DNA from: Amycolatopsis keratiniphila subsp. keratiniphila
GTDB taxonomy: Bacteria > Actinomycetota > Actinomycetes > Mycobacteriales > Pseudonocardiaceae
DNA length: 34,498 nucleotides
NCBI RefSeq assembly: GCF_001620365.2
Contig: NZ_LQMT02000004.1
Location: 14,779-49,276, forward strand
Direction: 5' to 3'
The notes under the pieces were generated by a model. The model saw only the letters and a program-made list of their open reading frames with translations. It did not search any database and was not told the origin of the DNA. A program made the position numbers and the translations under genes. Shown here one piece after another: positions 8,307-16,381 of this stretch (positions are counted from its first letter, which is position 1; each line of letters begins with the position of its first letter).

Positions 8307-8796
8307 CACCGGCCCGCCAGCCAGGATGTGGCAACCGCTCGGGCGGAACCTCGCCGGGCCGGTACTCGAAATGCCACCATTCGTTGTCGTAGATCCGGTA
8401 AAGCGCGAAGCGGGCGCCGTGGTCCTCCAGCCACTGCGCGCCTTCGCGCGGCCGGACGTCCAGCGCGGTTCCCCGGACGTGCGCGGAATCCTTCGGCGGC
8501 AGGACCCGCTTTCGCCCGGCTTCGGCGAGGAACAGCCGATGCTGCTCGGCGGCGTCGCGATGTCCCGAGGTCACGCCGAGGAGCGTGCGATGCCGCCAGA
8601 ACGCCTCGGTCCTGGCCTCGGTGAACGCGGCGAGTGTTCCGGGGGTGAGCCCGGCGAGGTTCTCGGCGGGGAACCGCAGCGCCAGCGCCCAGCCGCAGGC
8701 GAGACGGCGGGCCCGGCCGGGGGAGGCCAGCCACGCCGGGATCAGCAGCAGGACCGCGAGGACTCGGGTGATCGCCGCGAGCAGGAGTTCTTTCAT
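8296..8796 (-). CDS. VanY-like M15 D,D-carboxypeptidase
   Basis: A 166-residue protein beginning with a hydrophobic helix (about residues 5-25) that should export or anchor it. The M15 zinc-peptidase signature is complete: SAHVRGTALDV, with His106 and Asp113 as zinc ligands, and EWWHFEY, with Glu139 as catalytic base and His142 as third ligand. VanY-family enzymes remove the terminal D-Ala from peptidoglycan pentapeptides; in glycopeptide producers and resistant strains this lowers the number of antibiotic targets. No vanH, vanA or vanX accompanies it, so the role may be ordinary wall remodelling. It is divergent from a two-component system whose gap holds several dyads, so control by that system is plausible. 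ATG 8796 starts the hydrophobic leader. Confidence 0.85.
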   Translation of the reverse strand: MKELLLAAITRVLAVLLLIPAWLASPGRARRLACGWALALRFPAENLAGLTPGTLAAFTEARTEAFWRHRTLLGVTSGHRDAAEQHRLFLAEAGRKRVLPPKDSAHVRGTALDVRPREGAQWLEDHGARFALYRIYDNEWWHFEYRPGEVPPERLPHPGWRAGVSR

Positions 8797-8860
8797 ACCG
8801 TCAACGGTCGCGGCCGCCTGTCCGAACCCGATCGCGGCGACGTGCGCGGACGCCGACGAA

Positions 8861-8928
8861 AATGTCACCGTTCCGCACGGTTCGCGTCGTGACACGACGA
8901 TGACATTCCGTGGACGTTCCGCGGAAAC
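8861..8928. promoter_or_regulatory. Cluster of nested inverted repeats between vanY-like gene and response regulator
   Basis: Within about 70 bp are AATGTCA (8861-8867) facing TGACATT (8901-8907); a 7-bp-arm perfect dyad CGTCGTG-A-CACGACG (8885-8899); ACCGT and ACGGT arms at 8867-8881; and the palindrome TTCCGCGGAA (8917-8926). This density in a divergent gap suggests a regulatory region, perhaps bound by the adjacent OmpR-type regulator, although OmpR-type sites are more often direct repeats. The dyads are seen; function is inferred. Confidence 0.45.
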
Positions 8929-8992
8929 AGGATGGGCATCATGGCGTGTCATGGACGAGCGGATTCCGTCCGGCGCTGCGATAGTCGTCGGC

Positions 8993-9685
8993 ATGCCCAG
9001 GGTGCTGCTCATCGAGGACGACCAAGCCGTGCGTGACGGGCTCAGCATGGCGTTGGGCGGACGCGGCCACGCGGTCGACGCGGTGGCCACCGGCGAGGAA
9101 GGCCTCGCCCGGCTCGCGTCGAAACCGCCGGACATCGTCGTGCTGGACCTCATGCTGCCCGGACTCGACGGCTTCGAGGTCTGCCGCCGGATCCGCGCGG
9201 CGGGGGACCTGCCGATCATCATGCTCACCGCGCGCAACGAGGACATCGACGTGGTGGCCGGGCTCGCCGCCGGCGCGGACGACTACGTGGTCAAACCCGC
9301 CAGGGCCCAGGTGCTGGAGGCCAGGATCCGCGCGGTGCTGCGCCGCACCGGGCAACCGGCGCCCGCGGTGCCCGCGCCCGCCGAGATCGAACGTCACGGC
9401 GATCTCGGCATCGACCGCGCCGGGCTGACGGTGACCAAGGCGGGCAAGCCGCTCGCCCTGGCCCCGACCGAACTGCGGCTGCTGCTCGAACTCACCCAGG
9501 TCCCCGGCCGGGTACTCAGCCGCCAGTACCTGCTGGAAAGCGTGTGGGAGCACGGCTATTTCGGCGATTCCCGCGTCGTCGACGCCTGCGTACAGAGGCT
9601 GCGCGCGAAGATCGAGGACGACTCGTCCGCACCGGTGTACGTGCAGACGGTCCGCGGATTCGGTTACCGGTTCGGGCCACTGTGA
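8993..9685 (+). CDS. OmpR-family response regulator
   Basis: A 230-residue response regulator. The receiver domain (1-115) has the acidic pocket IEDD, phospho-acceptor Asp52 in VVLDLMLPG, the LTAR threonine and Lys101 in YVVKPA. The C-terminal winged helix (about 130-228) has APTELRLLLEL, SRQYLLESVW and VQTVRGFGYRF, the OmpR/PhoB type. The ATG at 8993 is chosen because MPRVLLIEDD is the normal start of the fold; an in-frame ATG at 8951 would add 14 residues, and neither has an obvious ribosome binding site. The stop overlaps the kinase start (GTGA), so the two are translationally coupled. The kinase, lipoprotein and divergent VanY-like gene suggest envelope sensing. Confidence 0.92.
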   Translation: MPRVLLIEDDQAVRDGLSMALGGRGHAVDAVATGEEGLARLASKPPDIVVLDLMLPGLDGFEVCRRIRAAGDLPIIMLTARNEDIDVVAGLAAGADDYVVKPARAQVLEARIRAVLRRTGQPAPAVPAPAEIERHGDLGIDRAGLTVTKAGKPLALAPTELRLLLELTQVPGRVLSRQYLLESVWEHGYFGDSRVVDACVQRLRAKIEDDSSAPVYVQTVRGFGYRFGPL

Positions 9686-11088
9686 AACTTTGGGGTCTGC
9701 GTACGCGGCTGCTGGTGGCGTTCAGCCTGCTGGTCGTGATCACCGCCGCGACCGTCGCCGGCGGCACCTATGTCCAGTCCCGGACACTGATCCTCCAACA
9801 GGCGCAGGACGCCACCGCCCGTGTCCTGGTCGACAAGGCCACCGCGCTGTATCCGCTCGGCCCGCTGCCGCCGAGCGACGCGACGTTGAACCGGATCAGC
9901 GGGGAACTGGCGGATCGCGATCTGAACTCCCTGGTCTTCTACGAGGACAAGGCGGTCGGGAGCGCGCAGATGCGAGCGCTGATCTCGCCGGAACTCCGGG
10001 CGGAGGTCAAGTCGGGGTCGGTCGCCTGGCAGCGGGTCATGTCCGAAGGGACACCGATGCTGGTGGTGGGAACCGCGTTCACCGTCGTCCTCCCGAACGG
10101 CAAGCGGCAGGCCTCCGGAATCGAGGCCTATGTCGCCCGGTGGCTGGTACCGGAGCAACAGAACATCGGTGAACTCGCCACCCGGGCCTGGCTGATCGGC
10201 GGGCTGGCGCTCGTCTTCGCCATCGGGCTGGCGCTGCTGGCCGCCCGCGGGGTCCTGCGGCCCGTGCGGGAACTGGGTGACGCGGCGAAGCGGCTGGGCG
10301 AGGGCGACCTGCGGGCCCGGATCAGCGTCCGCGGCTCGGACGAACTGGCCGGGGTGGCGCGGACGTTCAACGAGACGGCCGAGTCGCTGGAACGCCACGT
10401 CGGTGAGCTGGAACGGATGGAAGCCGACGCACGGCGGTTCGTCGCCGACGTCTCGCACGAACTGCGCACCCCGCTGGCCGCGATGACCGCGGTCGCGGAC
10501 GTGCTGGAGCAGGAGGCGTCGAGCCTGCCGGGGGACGCCGGGCGCGCGGCGAAGATGAGCATCGAGGAGACGCACAATCTGACGCGGCTGGTGAACGACC
10601 TCATCGAGGTCTCGCGCTTCGACGCCGGGGCCGCCGCATTGGCACCGGAGGAGGTCGACGTCGCCGAGGTGGTCGCGGCGAGCCTGCGCATCCGGGGCTG
10701 GACCAACGAGGTGGAGGGAGACCTGCCTTCCGGGATCTTCGCCGGGTGGGATCCGCGGCGGATCGACGTCATCGTGGCGAATCTGGTCGGGAACGCCTTG
10801 CGGCACGGGGAAAAGCCCGTCTCGCTCCGGCTGTCCGAGACGGGGGAGCAGATCACGCTGGAGGTCTCGGATCGCGGTCCCGGACTGGCGCCCGAGGTGC
10901 TGCCGCACGTGTTCGACCGGTTCTACAAGGCGGATTCGGCCAGGGCTAGGTCCGGCGGCAGCGGGCTCGGGCTGGCGATCGCCTGGGAGAACGCCCGGCT
11001 GCACGGCGGCACCTTGAGCGCGGCCAACGGTACCGACGGTGGCGCGGTGTTCACCCTGCGCTTGCCCCGGCGGGGAGCGGCGGAATGA
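9682..11088 (+). CDS. Sensor histidine kinase with HAMP domain
   Basis: A 468-residue membrane kinase. Helix 1 is at about 9-29, an extracytoplasmic sensor loop at 30-167, helix 2 at about 168-190 and HAMP at 190-242. The dimerisation box DVSHELRTPLAAM has His259 as phosphorylation site. The catalytic domain shows the N box NLVGNALRHG, the G1 box DRGPGLAP, an F box VFDRFYKAD and the G2 box GSGLGLAIAW. All catalytic residues are present. GTG 9682 overlaps the response regulator stop, and its own stop overlaps the lipoprotein start (ATGA). The sensor loop gives no ligand; the partners suggest a cell-wall or envelope signal, as in CseBC- or VanRS-type systems. No closer family can be named. Confidence 0.92.
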   Translation: MKLWGLRTRLLVAFSLLVVITAATVAGGTYVQSRTLILQQAQDATARVLVDKATALYPLGPLPPSDATLNRISGELADRDLNSLVFYEDKAVGSAQMRALISPELRAEVKSGSVAWQRVMSEGTPMLVVGTAFTVVLPNGKRQASGIEAYVARWLVPEQQNIGELATRAWLIGGLALVFAIGLALLAARGVLRPVRELGDAAKRLGEGDLRARISVRGSDELAGVARTFNETAESLERHVGELERMEADARRFVADVSHELRTPLAAMTAVADVLEQEASSLPGDAGRAAKMSIEETHNLTRLVNDLIEVSRFDAGAAALAPEEVDVAEVVAASLRIRGWTNEVEGDLPSGIFAGWDPRRIDVIVANLVGNALRHGEKPVSLRLSETGEQITLEVSDRGPGLAPEVLPHVFDRFYKADSARARSGGSGLGLAIAWENARLHGGTLSAANGTDGGAVFTLRLPRRGAAE

Positions 11089-11546
11089 GGAAGATCTGGT
11101 TCTCGGCGCTTCTGCTCGTCTCGATGGTCGCGGGCTGCGGTGTCCGGCCGAGCGCGGTGATCACCGGAGCGCCCGCACCGGCGGGCCCGGCCAACGCCGC
11201 GGTGCTCTACTTCCTGTCCGGTGGGCAACCGGTCCGGGTGCTGCGCCCGCTCGCCGAGGAGTCGCCGCCGGCGAGCCCCGTCGACCTGCTCGCCGCCGGA
11301 CCGGACGAAAGCGAGCGGGAACGGCACTACACCACCGAAGTCCCGTCCGGCACCACGGTGCTGGACCAGACACCCGCGCCGAACGGGGTCACGGTGACCC
11401 TGTCGATCGGCGTCGCCGGGCTGTCGGCGAAGGCGGTCGACCAGATCGTGTGCACTGCCAGGGATTCTCTGGGGGGAAGCGCGCAGATCACGTTGCGGGG
11501 CGAGGGGTCCGAGCGCGGTCCGCTGTCGTGTCCTTTGCCTGGTTAG
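11085..11546 (+). CDS. GerMN-like lipoprotein in the two-component operon
   Basis: A 153-residue secreted protein with a lipobox VAGC; Cys18 is the likely lipidated residue after a short hydrophobic leader. The mature part resembles a GerMN-type domain: VLYFLSGGQPVRVLRPL, then DLLAAGPDESE, then TTEVPSGTTVLD and VTVTLSIGVAGLS. Such domains occur in lipoproteins that work with sensor kinases, for example LpqB with MtrAB, and CseA is a lipoprotein of the CseBC system. It is translationally coupled to the kinase, so modulation of the kinase outside the membrane is a reasonable guess. The hairpin that follows from 11546 probably ends the operon. Confidence 0.8.
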   Translation: MRKIWFSALLLVSMVAGCGVRPSAVITGAPAPAGPANAAVLYFLSGGQPVRVLRPLAEESPPASPVDLLAAGPDESERERHYTTEVPSGTTVLDQTPAPNGVTVTLSIGVAGLSAKAVDQIVCTARDSLGGSAQITLRGEGSERGPLSCPLPG

Positions 11547-11597
11547 GGGTCGTGAGTGGCGTTTCGGGTTAGAACACGAATCGCCACTCACGACCAC
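11546..11597. terminator. Long hairpin at the end of the two-component operon; copy A of a dispersed repeat
   Basis: GGTCGTGAGTGGCG (11548-11561) pairs perfectly with CGCCACTCACGACC (11582-11595), a 14-bp stem. TTCG and CGAA continue it inside after one mismatch, leaving a loop of about 10 nt. It starts at the stop codon of the lipoprotein gene, so it could act as a terminator, although no T-run follows. The left arm and loop (GTGAGTGGCGTTTCGGGTT and onwards) recur at 33345 and 33574, so this is also a member of a repeat family. Confidence 0.7.
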
Positions 11598-11743
11598 CCC
11601 GACCAACTCGGTGCCGGTGCTGCGTCGGCACTTCACCGGGTGCGGGTCCGCGCACCACGGTATTTTTGCCGTCCCCGGCCCGAAGGGAAGTGTCCCGAAT
11701 CACCGGTGTCGGTCCCTCGCTTTGTCCGAGCGGGCCCGATAGC

Positions 11744-11762
11744 TTAGGCAAGGCTAAGCAAA
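11744..11762. promoter_or_regulatory. Iron box upstream of entA (IdeR/DmdR1 type)
   Basis: TTAGGCAAGGCTAAGCAAA matches 15 of 19 positions of the actinobacterial iron-box consensus TTAGGTTAGGCTAACCTAA. It ends 22 bp before the GTG of the DHB dehydrogenase gene. A possible -35 TTGTCC (11722-11727) places the -10 inside the box, so iron-bound IdeR/DmdR1 would block the promoter. The match is seen; binding is inferred. Confidence 0.82.
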
Positions 11763-11784
11763 CGGGACGTGGGGTGGTTGTGGC

Positions 11785-12534
11785 GTGGAGGGGATCGAGG
11801 GCAAGGTCGCGCTCGTCACCGGAGGCGCGCGCGGGATCGGGGCGGCCGTCGTGGACGGGCTCGCCGAGGCGGGCGCGATCGTGGCGGCGGTGGACCTGGC
11901 CGAAAGCGCTTCCCGGGACGGTGTGACCTCGTTCGTCGCGGACGTCGGGGATCCTGCCGCCGTCGCGAGGGTGGTCGAAGAGGTCGAAAGCGAACTCGGG
12001 CCGATCGGCATCGGGGCGTCCGTCGCGGGCGTACTGAAGCCGGGGTCCGTCTGCGACACGAGCGACGAGGACTGGGCGGCGACCTTCGCGGTCAACTCCA
12101 CCGGAGTCTTCACCGTGCTCCGCGAGATTTCCCGCCGGATGCTGCCCCGCCGGAGCGGTGTGCTGGTGACGGTCGGGTCGAACGCGGCGGGAGTCCCACG
12201 CAGCGGGATGGCCGCGTACGCCGCGTCGAAGGCGGCCGCGACGATGCTGACCCGCTGTCTGGGGCTCGAACTCGCCGGTTCCGGCATTCGCTGCAACATC
12301 GTCTCGCCCGGTTCGACCGACACCGACATGCAACGTCTACTGTGGACGGACGAGAACGGCGCGGACCGTGTCATCGCGGGGAATCCGGAGCAATACCGTG
12401 TCGGCATACCACTGGGCCGGATAGCCGAACCCGCCGATATCGCCGACGCGGTCCTGTTTTTGGCCTCCGATCGCGCGCGGCACATCACGATGCAGAACCT
12501 CTACGTCGACGGCGGCGCGACGCTCCGCGCGTGA
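11785..12534 (+). CDS. entA: 2,3-dihydro-2,3-dihydroxybenzoate dehydrogenase
   Basis: A 249-residue short-chain dehydrogenase, the usual length for EntA/DhbA. It has the NAD loop [11 protein letters not shown] near the N-terminus, an NSTGVF segment, and the catalytic pair Tyr145 and Lys149 in YAASKAAA, with the C-terminal [10 protein letters not shown] ending. EntA oxidises 2,3-dihydro-2,3-dihydroxybenzoate to 2,3-dihydroxybenzoate with NAD in the cytoplasm. Assignment among the many short-chain dehydrogenases rests on the neighbours: isochorismate synthase, isochorismatase and DHB-AMP ligase lie directly downstream. It has its own iron box and is separated from entC by 136 bp containing a second one, so it may form a separate transcript. 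Start GTG 11785 precedes the Rossmann fold by the normal distance. Confidence 0.9.
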   Translation: MEGIEGKVALVTGGARGIGAAVVDGLAEAGAIVAAVDLAESASRDGVTSFVADVGDPAAVARVVEEVESELGPIGIGASVAGVLKPGSVCDTSDEDWAATFAVNSTGVFTVLREISRRMLPRRSGVLVTVGSNAAGVPRSGMAAYAASKAAATMLTRCLGLELAGSGIRCNIVSPGSTDTDMQRLLWTDENGADRVIAGNPEQYRVGIPLGRIAEPADIADAVLFLASDRARHITMQNLYVDGGATLRA

Positions 12535-12552
12535 TCTCGATGACGCAACGAG

Positions 12553-12596
12553 GACTTTTCGGGTCCGTACGATTAGGTTAGGCTAACCGAAAAGTC
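12553..12596. promoter_or_regulatory. Strong iron box before entC, framed by a 10-bp inverted repeat
   Basis: TTAGGTTAGGCTAACCGAA (12573-12591) matches 18 of 19 positions of the iron-box consensus, the best such site in the window, and lies about 80 bp before the entC GTG. It overlaps a separate perfect inverted repeat, GACTTTTCGG (12553-12562) with CCGAAAAGTC (12587-12596), whose right arm shares five bases with the box. The hairpin could also terminate the entA transcript. The site would control the whole entC-to-DAHP-synthase operon in response to iron. Confidence 0.88.
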
Positions 12597-12670
12597 GTAG
12601 TCGGTGCTTTCGTGTGGGGGTATCACGAGCGCCTGTTCGGTCAGTAGTATTCGCGAAAGGGAATCCAGTC

Positions 12671-13864
12671 GTGTCCTCACCTGCACCGGCCCGGCCAAGG
12701 CCGGTCCATCAGGCGGCCGATCTGCTGGCGGCATACCTGCCCGGATCGTTCTACTACTCGTCCGCTCGAGGATCGCTGCTCGCCGACGGGGTGTACGCGC
12801 CGGTCCACGCGGCGCCGGGCAAGCGTGCCCGCGCCGCCGCCGAAGTCCTCGACGCCGCTCTCGTGGCGGGAGTGACCGAACCCGTCGTCGCCGGAGCGAT
12901 CGGATTCCGGCCCGACGCGCCGAGCAGCCTGGTGGTTCCCGCCTTGGTGCGCAAGGCAGGACCACCGAAGGCGAGTGGTCCGGTCGCCCCGCTCGGCGGG
13001 AACTGGACGGTGTCGCCGCGGCCCGCGCCGGAGGTCTACACCACTGCCGTGGCGAGGGCGCTGGACGAGATCCGCGACGGTGACCTGCGCAAGATCGTGC
13101 TGGCCCGCTGCCTCGACGTCACCGGCGGCGGCCCCGTCGCCGTGCCGCGGCTGCTGGCACGCCTCGTCCACGCGGATCCGGCCGCCCACGCCTTCGCCGT
13201 CGACGTCAGCGCGCCGGGGGATCCCGCGCCGCGCACCCTGATCGGCGCGAGCCCGGAACTCCTGGTCTCCCGCCGCGGTCGCGTCGTCATGGCCAACCCG
13301 CTGGCGGGATCGCGGCCCCGGGTGGCCGACGACGCCGAGAACTCCCGGCGGATCAAGGATCTTCTGGCGTCCGAAAAGGACCGTGACGAACACGCGCACG
13401 TCGCCGCCCAGGTGGCGGAAGTACTGGGCAGGTTCTGCGTCGACCTCGACGTCCCCGCCGAACCCGAGGTGATCGGCACGCCCACGATGTGGCATCTCTC
13501 GACCAAGATCAGCGGACGCCTCGCCGACGCGAGTGACGCCGGTTCGTCCGCGCTCGGGCTGGCCGAGGCACTGCATCCGACACCGGCGGTCTGCGGTGTC
13601 CCGACCGGACTCGCCCGCGACACCATCGCCGCGCTCGAACCCGAGGATCGCGGCTATTACGCGGGTCTCGTCGGCTGGACCGATCAGGACGGTGACGGCG
13701 AATGGGTCGTCACCATCCGCTGCGCCGAGGTCCGGGACCGGACCGTCCGGCTGTTCGCCGGCGCGGGAGTGGTGGCGGGTTCCGATCCGGCGGCCGAACT
13801 CGCCGAGACCGGCGCGAAATTCGGCACCATGCTCCGGGCCCTCGGTCTGGAGGGAGTGGAATGA
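12671..13864 (+). CDS. entC: Isochorismate synthase
   Basis: A 397-residue chorismate-binding enzyme of normal EntC/DhbC length. Landmarks are [33 protein letters not shown], the [16 protein letters not shown] segment, [11 protein letters not shown] and GYYAGLVGW, all typical of isochorismate and salicylate synthases. It converts chorismate to isochorismate with Mg2+. A separate isochorismatase and EntA point to isochorismate rather than salicylate as the product. The start is GTG 12671, with GAAAGGGAA (12655-12663) 7 bp before it; an in-frame ATG at 12614 lies too close to the iron box and has no ribosome binding site. Its stop overlaps the entE start (ATGA). It is the first gene of the long siderophore operon. 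Confidence 0.93.
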   Translation: MSSPAPARPRPVHQAADLLAAYLPGSFYYSSARGSLLADGVYAPVHAAPGKRARAAAEVLDAALVAGVTEPVVAGAIGFRPDAPSSLVVPALVRKAGPPKASGPVAPLGGNWTVSPRPAPEVYTTAVARALDEIRDGDLRKIVLARCLDVTGGGPVAVPRLLARLVHADPAAHAFAVDVSAPGDPAPRTLIGASPELLVSRRGRVVMANPLAGSRPRVADDAENSRRIKDLLASEKDRDEHAHVAAQVAEVLGRFCVDLDVPAEPEVIGTPTMWHLSTKISGRLADASDAGSSALGLAEALHPTPAVCGVPTGLARDTIAALEPEDRGYYAGLVGWTDQDGDGEWVVTIRCAEVRDRTVRLFAGAGVVAGSDPAAELAETGAKFGTMLRALGLEGVE

Positions 13865-15483
13865 CCGCCGATCACGTGCCCTGGCCGCCGGAAACCGCGG
13901 CGCGCTACCGGGCTTCGGGGTACTGGCGCGGCCAGACCTTCGGCAAGCTCCTGACCAGCCTCGCCGAGGCGTACGCCGAGCGCCCCGCCGTGATCGGCGA
14001 CAACGCCCGCTGGACGTTCGCCGAACTCGACGAGCGCGCGCACCGGCTCGCCGCCGGATTCGCCGGCGCCGGGATCCAGGCCGGTGACCGGGTCGTCGTG
14101 CAACTGCCGAACGTGCCGGAGTTCGCGTCCGTCGTGTTCGGACTGTGGCGGGCCGGCGCGCTGCCGGTGTTCGCGTTGCCCGCGCACCGCGCGAGCGAGC
14201 TGCGGCATTTCGCCGAGCAGAGCGAGGCCGCGGCGATCCTCACCGTCGGCGAACACGAACGGTTCGACCACGCGGCGATGGCGCGGGCGGTCGCCTCCGA
14301 GACCCCCTCGGTGCGCAACGTCTTCGTCGTCGGCACGGAGGAATTCGCCGTCCTCGAAGCGGCGACTCCGCGCGCTCTGCCGGATCCCGATCCCGCCGGG
14401 GTCGCGTTCCTCCAGCTGTCCGGGGGAAGCACCGGATTGCCCAAGCTCATCCCGCGCACGCACGACGACTATCTCTACAGCGTCCGGGAAAGCGCCCGGA
14501 TCTGCGGCCTGCGCCCGGAAAGCGTGTACCTGGCCGCGTTGCCGGTCGCGCACAACTTCCCGCTCAGCTCGCCCGGTCTGCTCGGCGCGCTGCACGCGGG
14601 CGCGGCGACGGTGTTCGCGCCGCGGCCCGACGCCGACACCGCGTTCCGGCTCATCGAGGCCGAAGGCGTGACGATCACCGGCCTCGTGCCGCCGCTCGCC
14701 GCGGCGTGGGCGCAGGCGGCCGCGCGGACCGAGCGGGATCTGTCCTCTTTGGACGTCCTGCTGGTCGGCGGTGCGAAGTGCGCCCGTGAACTGGCCGAGA
14801 AGATCGGGCCCGCGCTGGGATGCCGTCTGCAGCAGGTGTTCGGCATGGCCGAGGGGCTGGTCTGCTACACCCGGCTCGACGACCCGGACGAGTACGTCCT
14901 CGCCACACAGGGACGGCCGATCTCGCCGGACGACGAGATCCGCGTGGTGAACCCGGACGACCCACTGTCCACTTCGGACGACGTCGTCGCGCCGGGGGAG
15001 ATCGGCGCGCTGCTGACCCGCGGCCCGTACACGATCCGCGGCTATCACCGCGCCGAGGAACACAACAAGACCGCGTTCACCGAGGACGGTTTCTACCGCA
15101 CCGGTGACCTCGTGCGGCGGCATCCGTCCGGGCATCTGGAAGTGGTCGGCCGGGCCAAGGAACAGATCAACCGCGGTGGCGAGAAGGTGGCCGCGGAAGA
15201 GGTCGAGAACCACCTGATGGCGCACCCCGACGTGCTCGACGCCGCCGTCGTCGCGGTGCCGGACCCGTACCTGGGCGAGCGCACCTGCGCCTACGTCGTC
15301 CCCGCGGCCGGTGCCGAACCCGGGGCGGCGGAGCTGCGCCGGTTCGTCCGCGAACGCGGGGTCGCGGCGTTCAAGGTGCCCGATCTGGTCCAGGTGGTGC
15401 CGGAGTTCCCGGTGACCGGGGTCGGCAAGACCAGCAAACGCGAGCTGCGGGCGGCGCTGGCCGCTCTGGCGAAGGAGAAGTGA
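13861..15483 (+). CDS. entE: 2,3-dihydroxybenzoate-AMP ligase
   Basis: A 540-residue adenylating enzyme of the EntE/DhbE type, which activates DHB as the acyl-AMP and transfers it to the aryl carrier protein. Motifs are [16 protein letters not shown] (near residue 185), the [10 protein letters not shown] segment whose histidine and asparagine line the aryl-acid pocket in Dhb[41 protein letters not shown] and [10 protein letters not shown] with the C-terminal lysine. Salicylate ligases share most of these motifs; the EntA and EntB neighbours make DHB the likely substrate. The start overlaps the entC stop (ATGA). AAGGAG at its end serves as the ribosome binding site of the next gene. Confidence 0.94.
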   Translation: MTADHVPWPPETAARYRASGYWRGQTFGKLLTSLAEAYAERPAVIGDNARWTFAELDERAHRLAAGFAGAGIQAGDRVVVQLPNVPEFASVVFGLWRAGALPVFALPAHRASELRHFAEQSEAAAILTVGEHERFDHAAMARAVASETPSVRNVFVVGTEEFAVLEAATPRALPDPDPAGVAFLQLSGGSTGLPKLIPRTHDDYLYSVRESARICGLRPESVYLAALPVAHNFPLSSPGLLGALHAGAATVFAPRPDADTAFRLIEAEGVTITGLVPPLAAAWAQAAARTERDLSSLDVLLVGGAKCARELAEKIGPALGCRLQQVFGMAEGLVCYTRLDDPDEYVLATQGRPISPDDEIRVVNPDDPLSTSDDVVAPGEIGALLTRGPYTIRGYHRAEEHNKTAFTEDGFYRTGDLVRRHPSGHLEVVGRAKEQINRGGEKVAAEEVENHLMAHPDVLDAAVVAVPDPYLGERTCAYVVPAAGAEPGAAELRRFVRERGVAAFKVPDLVQVVPEFPVTGVGKTSKRELRAALAALAKEK

Positions 15484-15485
15484 GA

Positions 15486-16151
15486 GTGTCACTGCCCAAG
15501 ATCGAGCCCTACGCCCTCCCGACGGAGGCCGAGCTGCCCGCCGGACGGGTCGGCTGGAAACCCGACGCCGCCCGTGCCGCGCTGCTGGTGCACGACGCGC
15601 AGCGGTACTTCCTCGCGCCGTACGCGGGATCCCCGGTCCCGGAGATGGTCGCGAACATCGCGGCGCTGGCCGATGCCGCCCGTGCCGCGGGGGTCCCGGT
15701 GTTCTACACCGCGCAGCCCGGTCACCAGGCCGCCGAGGACCGCGGCCTGCTCACCGAGTTCTGGGGCGACGGGATCGGCGCGGTCATCGATGACGACCCC
15801 GCCGCGGCCGACGTGGTGGCCGAGCTCGCCCCGAAGCCGGGGGACAAGGTGCTGACGAAGTGGCGCTACAGCGCCTTCCAGCGCAGCACGTTCACCGAGC
15901 AGCTCGCCGAAGCGGGCCGGGATCAGCTGCTGATCACCGGGGTCTACGCGCATATCGGCTGCCAGGCCACCGCCGTCGAGGCGTTCATGCGCGACATCCA
16001 GCCGTTCCTGGTCGGCGACGCGGTCGCGGACTTCTCCCGCGAACGCCACGACCAGGCCTGCGAGTACGTCGCCCAGCGCTGCGGCGCACTGACCACCACG
16101 GCCGCCGCGCTCGCCGCGCTGGCCCCGATCCACGCCGGAGCACCGCGATGA
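15486..16151 (+). CDS. entB: Isochorismatase, without a carrier domain
   Basis: A 221-residue isochorismatase-fold enzyme that splits the enolpyruvyl ether of isochorismate to give 2,3-dihydro-2,3-dihydroxybenzoate and pyruvate. The triad is visible: Asp37 in LVHDAQRYF, Lys125 in TKWRYSAF and Cys159 in GVYAHIGCQATA. E. coli EntB is about 285 residues because an aryl carrier domain is fused to its end; here the protein stops after the isochorismatase domain and the carrier is the next gene. GTG 15486 is preferred because AAGGAG (15472-15477) lies 8 bp before it; GTG 15480 would be only 2 bp from it. The stop overlaps the carrier protein start (ATGA). Confidence 0.93.
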   Translation: MSLPKIEPYALPTEAELPAGRVGWKPDAARAALLVHDAQRYFLAPYAGSPVPEMVANIAALADAARAAGVPVFYTAQPGHQAAEDRGLLTEFWGDGIGAVIDDDPAAADVVAELAPKPGDKVLTKWRYSAFQRSTFTEQLAEAGRDQLLITGVYAHIGCQATAVEAFMRDIQPFLVGDAVADFSRERHDQACEYVAQRCGALTTTAAALAALAPIHAGAPR

Positions 16152-16381
16152 GCTTGACCGTCGAAAAGATCCACGCCGACGTCGCCGAACTCCTCGGCTG
16201 TGACCCGGCCGAGCTGAAGCCGGAGACCGACCTCACCGACCTCGGCCTCGACTCGATGCGGATCATGGGCCTGGTCGAGCAGTGGCGTACCGAGGGCGCC
16301 GACACGCTCGAATTCGCCGATCTCGCCGAACAGCCGACCCTCGGCCACTGGACGCGGGTCCTCACCGGGAGCACCGCGTGA
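16148..16381 (+). CDS. Free-standing aryl carrier protein
   Basis: A 77-residue carrier protein. The phosphopantetheine site is Ser36 in LGLDSMRIMGLVEQWR; the following LEFADLAEQPTLGHWTRVL matches the last helices of EntB-type aryl carriers. It would carry DHB from EntE to the first condensation domain of the NRPS. In enterobactin and bacillibactin systems this domain is the C-terminus of EntB/DhbB; the split here is a clean gene boundary with ATGA and GTGA overlaps at both ends, not a frameshift. No phosphopantetheinyl transferase is in the window, so one encoded elsewhere is needed. Confidence 0.92.
   Translation: MSLTVEKIHADVAELLGCDPAELKPETDLTDLGLDSMRIMGLVEQWRTEGADTLEFADLAEQPTLGHWTRVLTGSTA

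Noticed and set aside
8296..8796. Part of a vancomycin resistance cluster (vanHAX)
   Set aside because: Only a VanY-like peptidase is present; the D-lactate dehydrogenase, ligase and VanX genes are absent from the window.
12614..12670. Upstream ATG start for entC at 12614
   Set aside because: No ribosome binding site, and it lies very close to the iron box; GTG 12671 has GAAAGGGAA at proper spacing and fits the family length.
12671..15483. Salicylate-based (mycobactin or amychelin type) starter pathway
   Set aside because: Separate isochorismatase and EntA-type dehydrogenase genes indicate 2,3-dihydroxybenzoate; no isochorismate-pyruvate lyase is seen.
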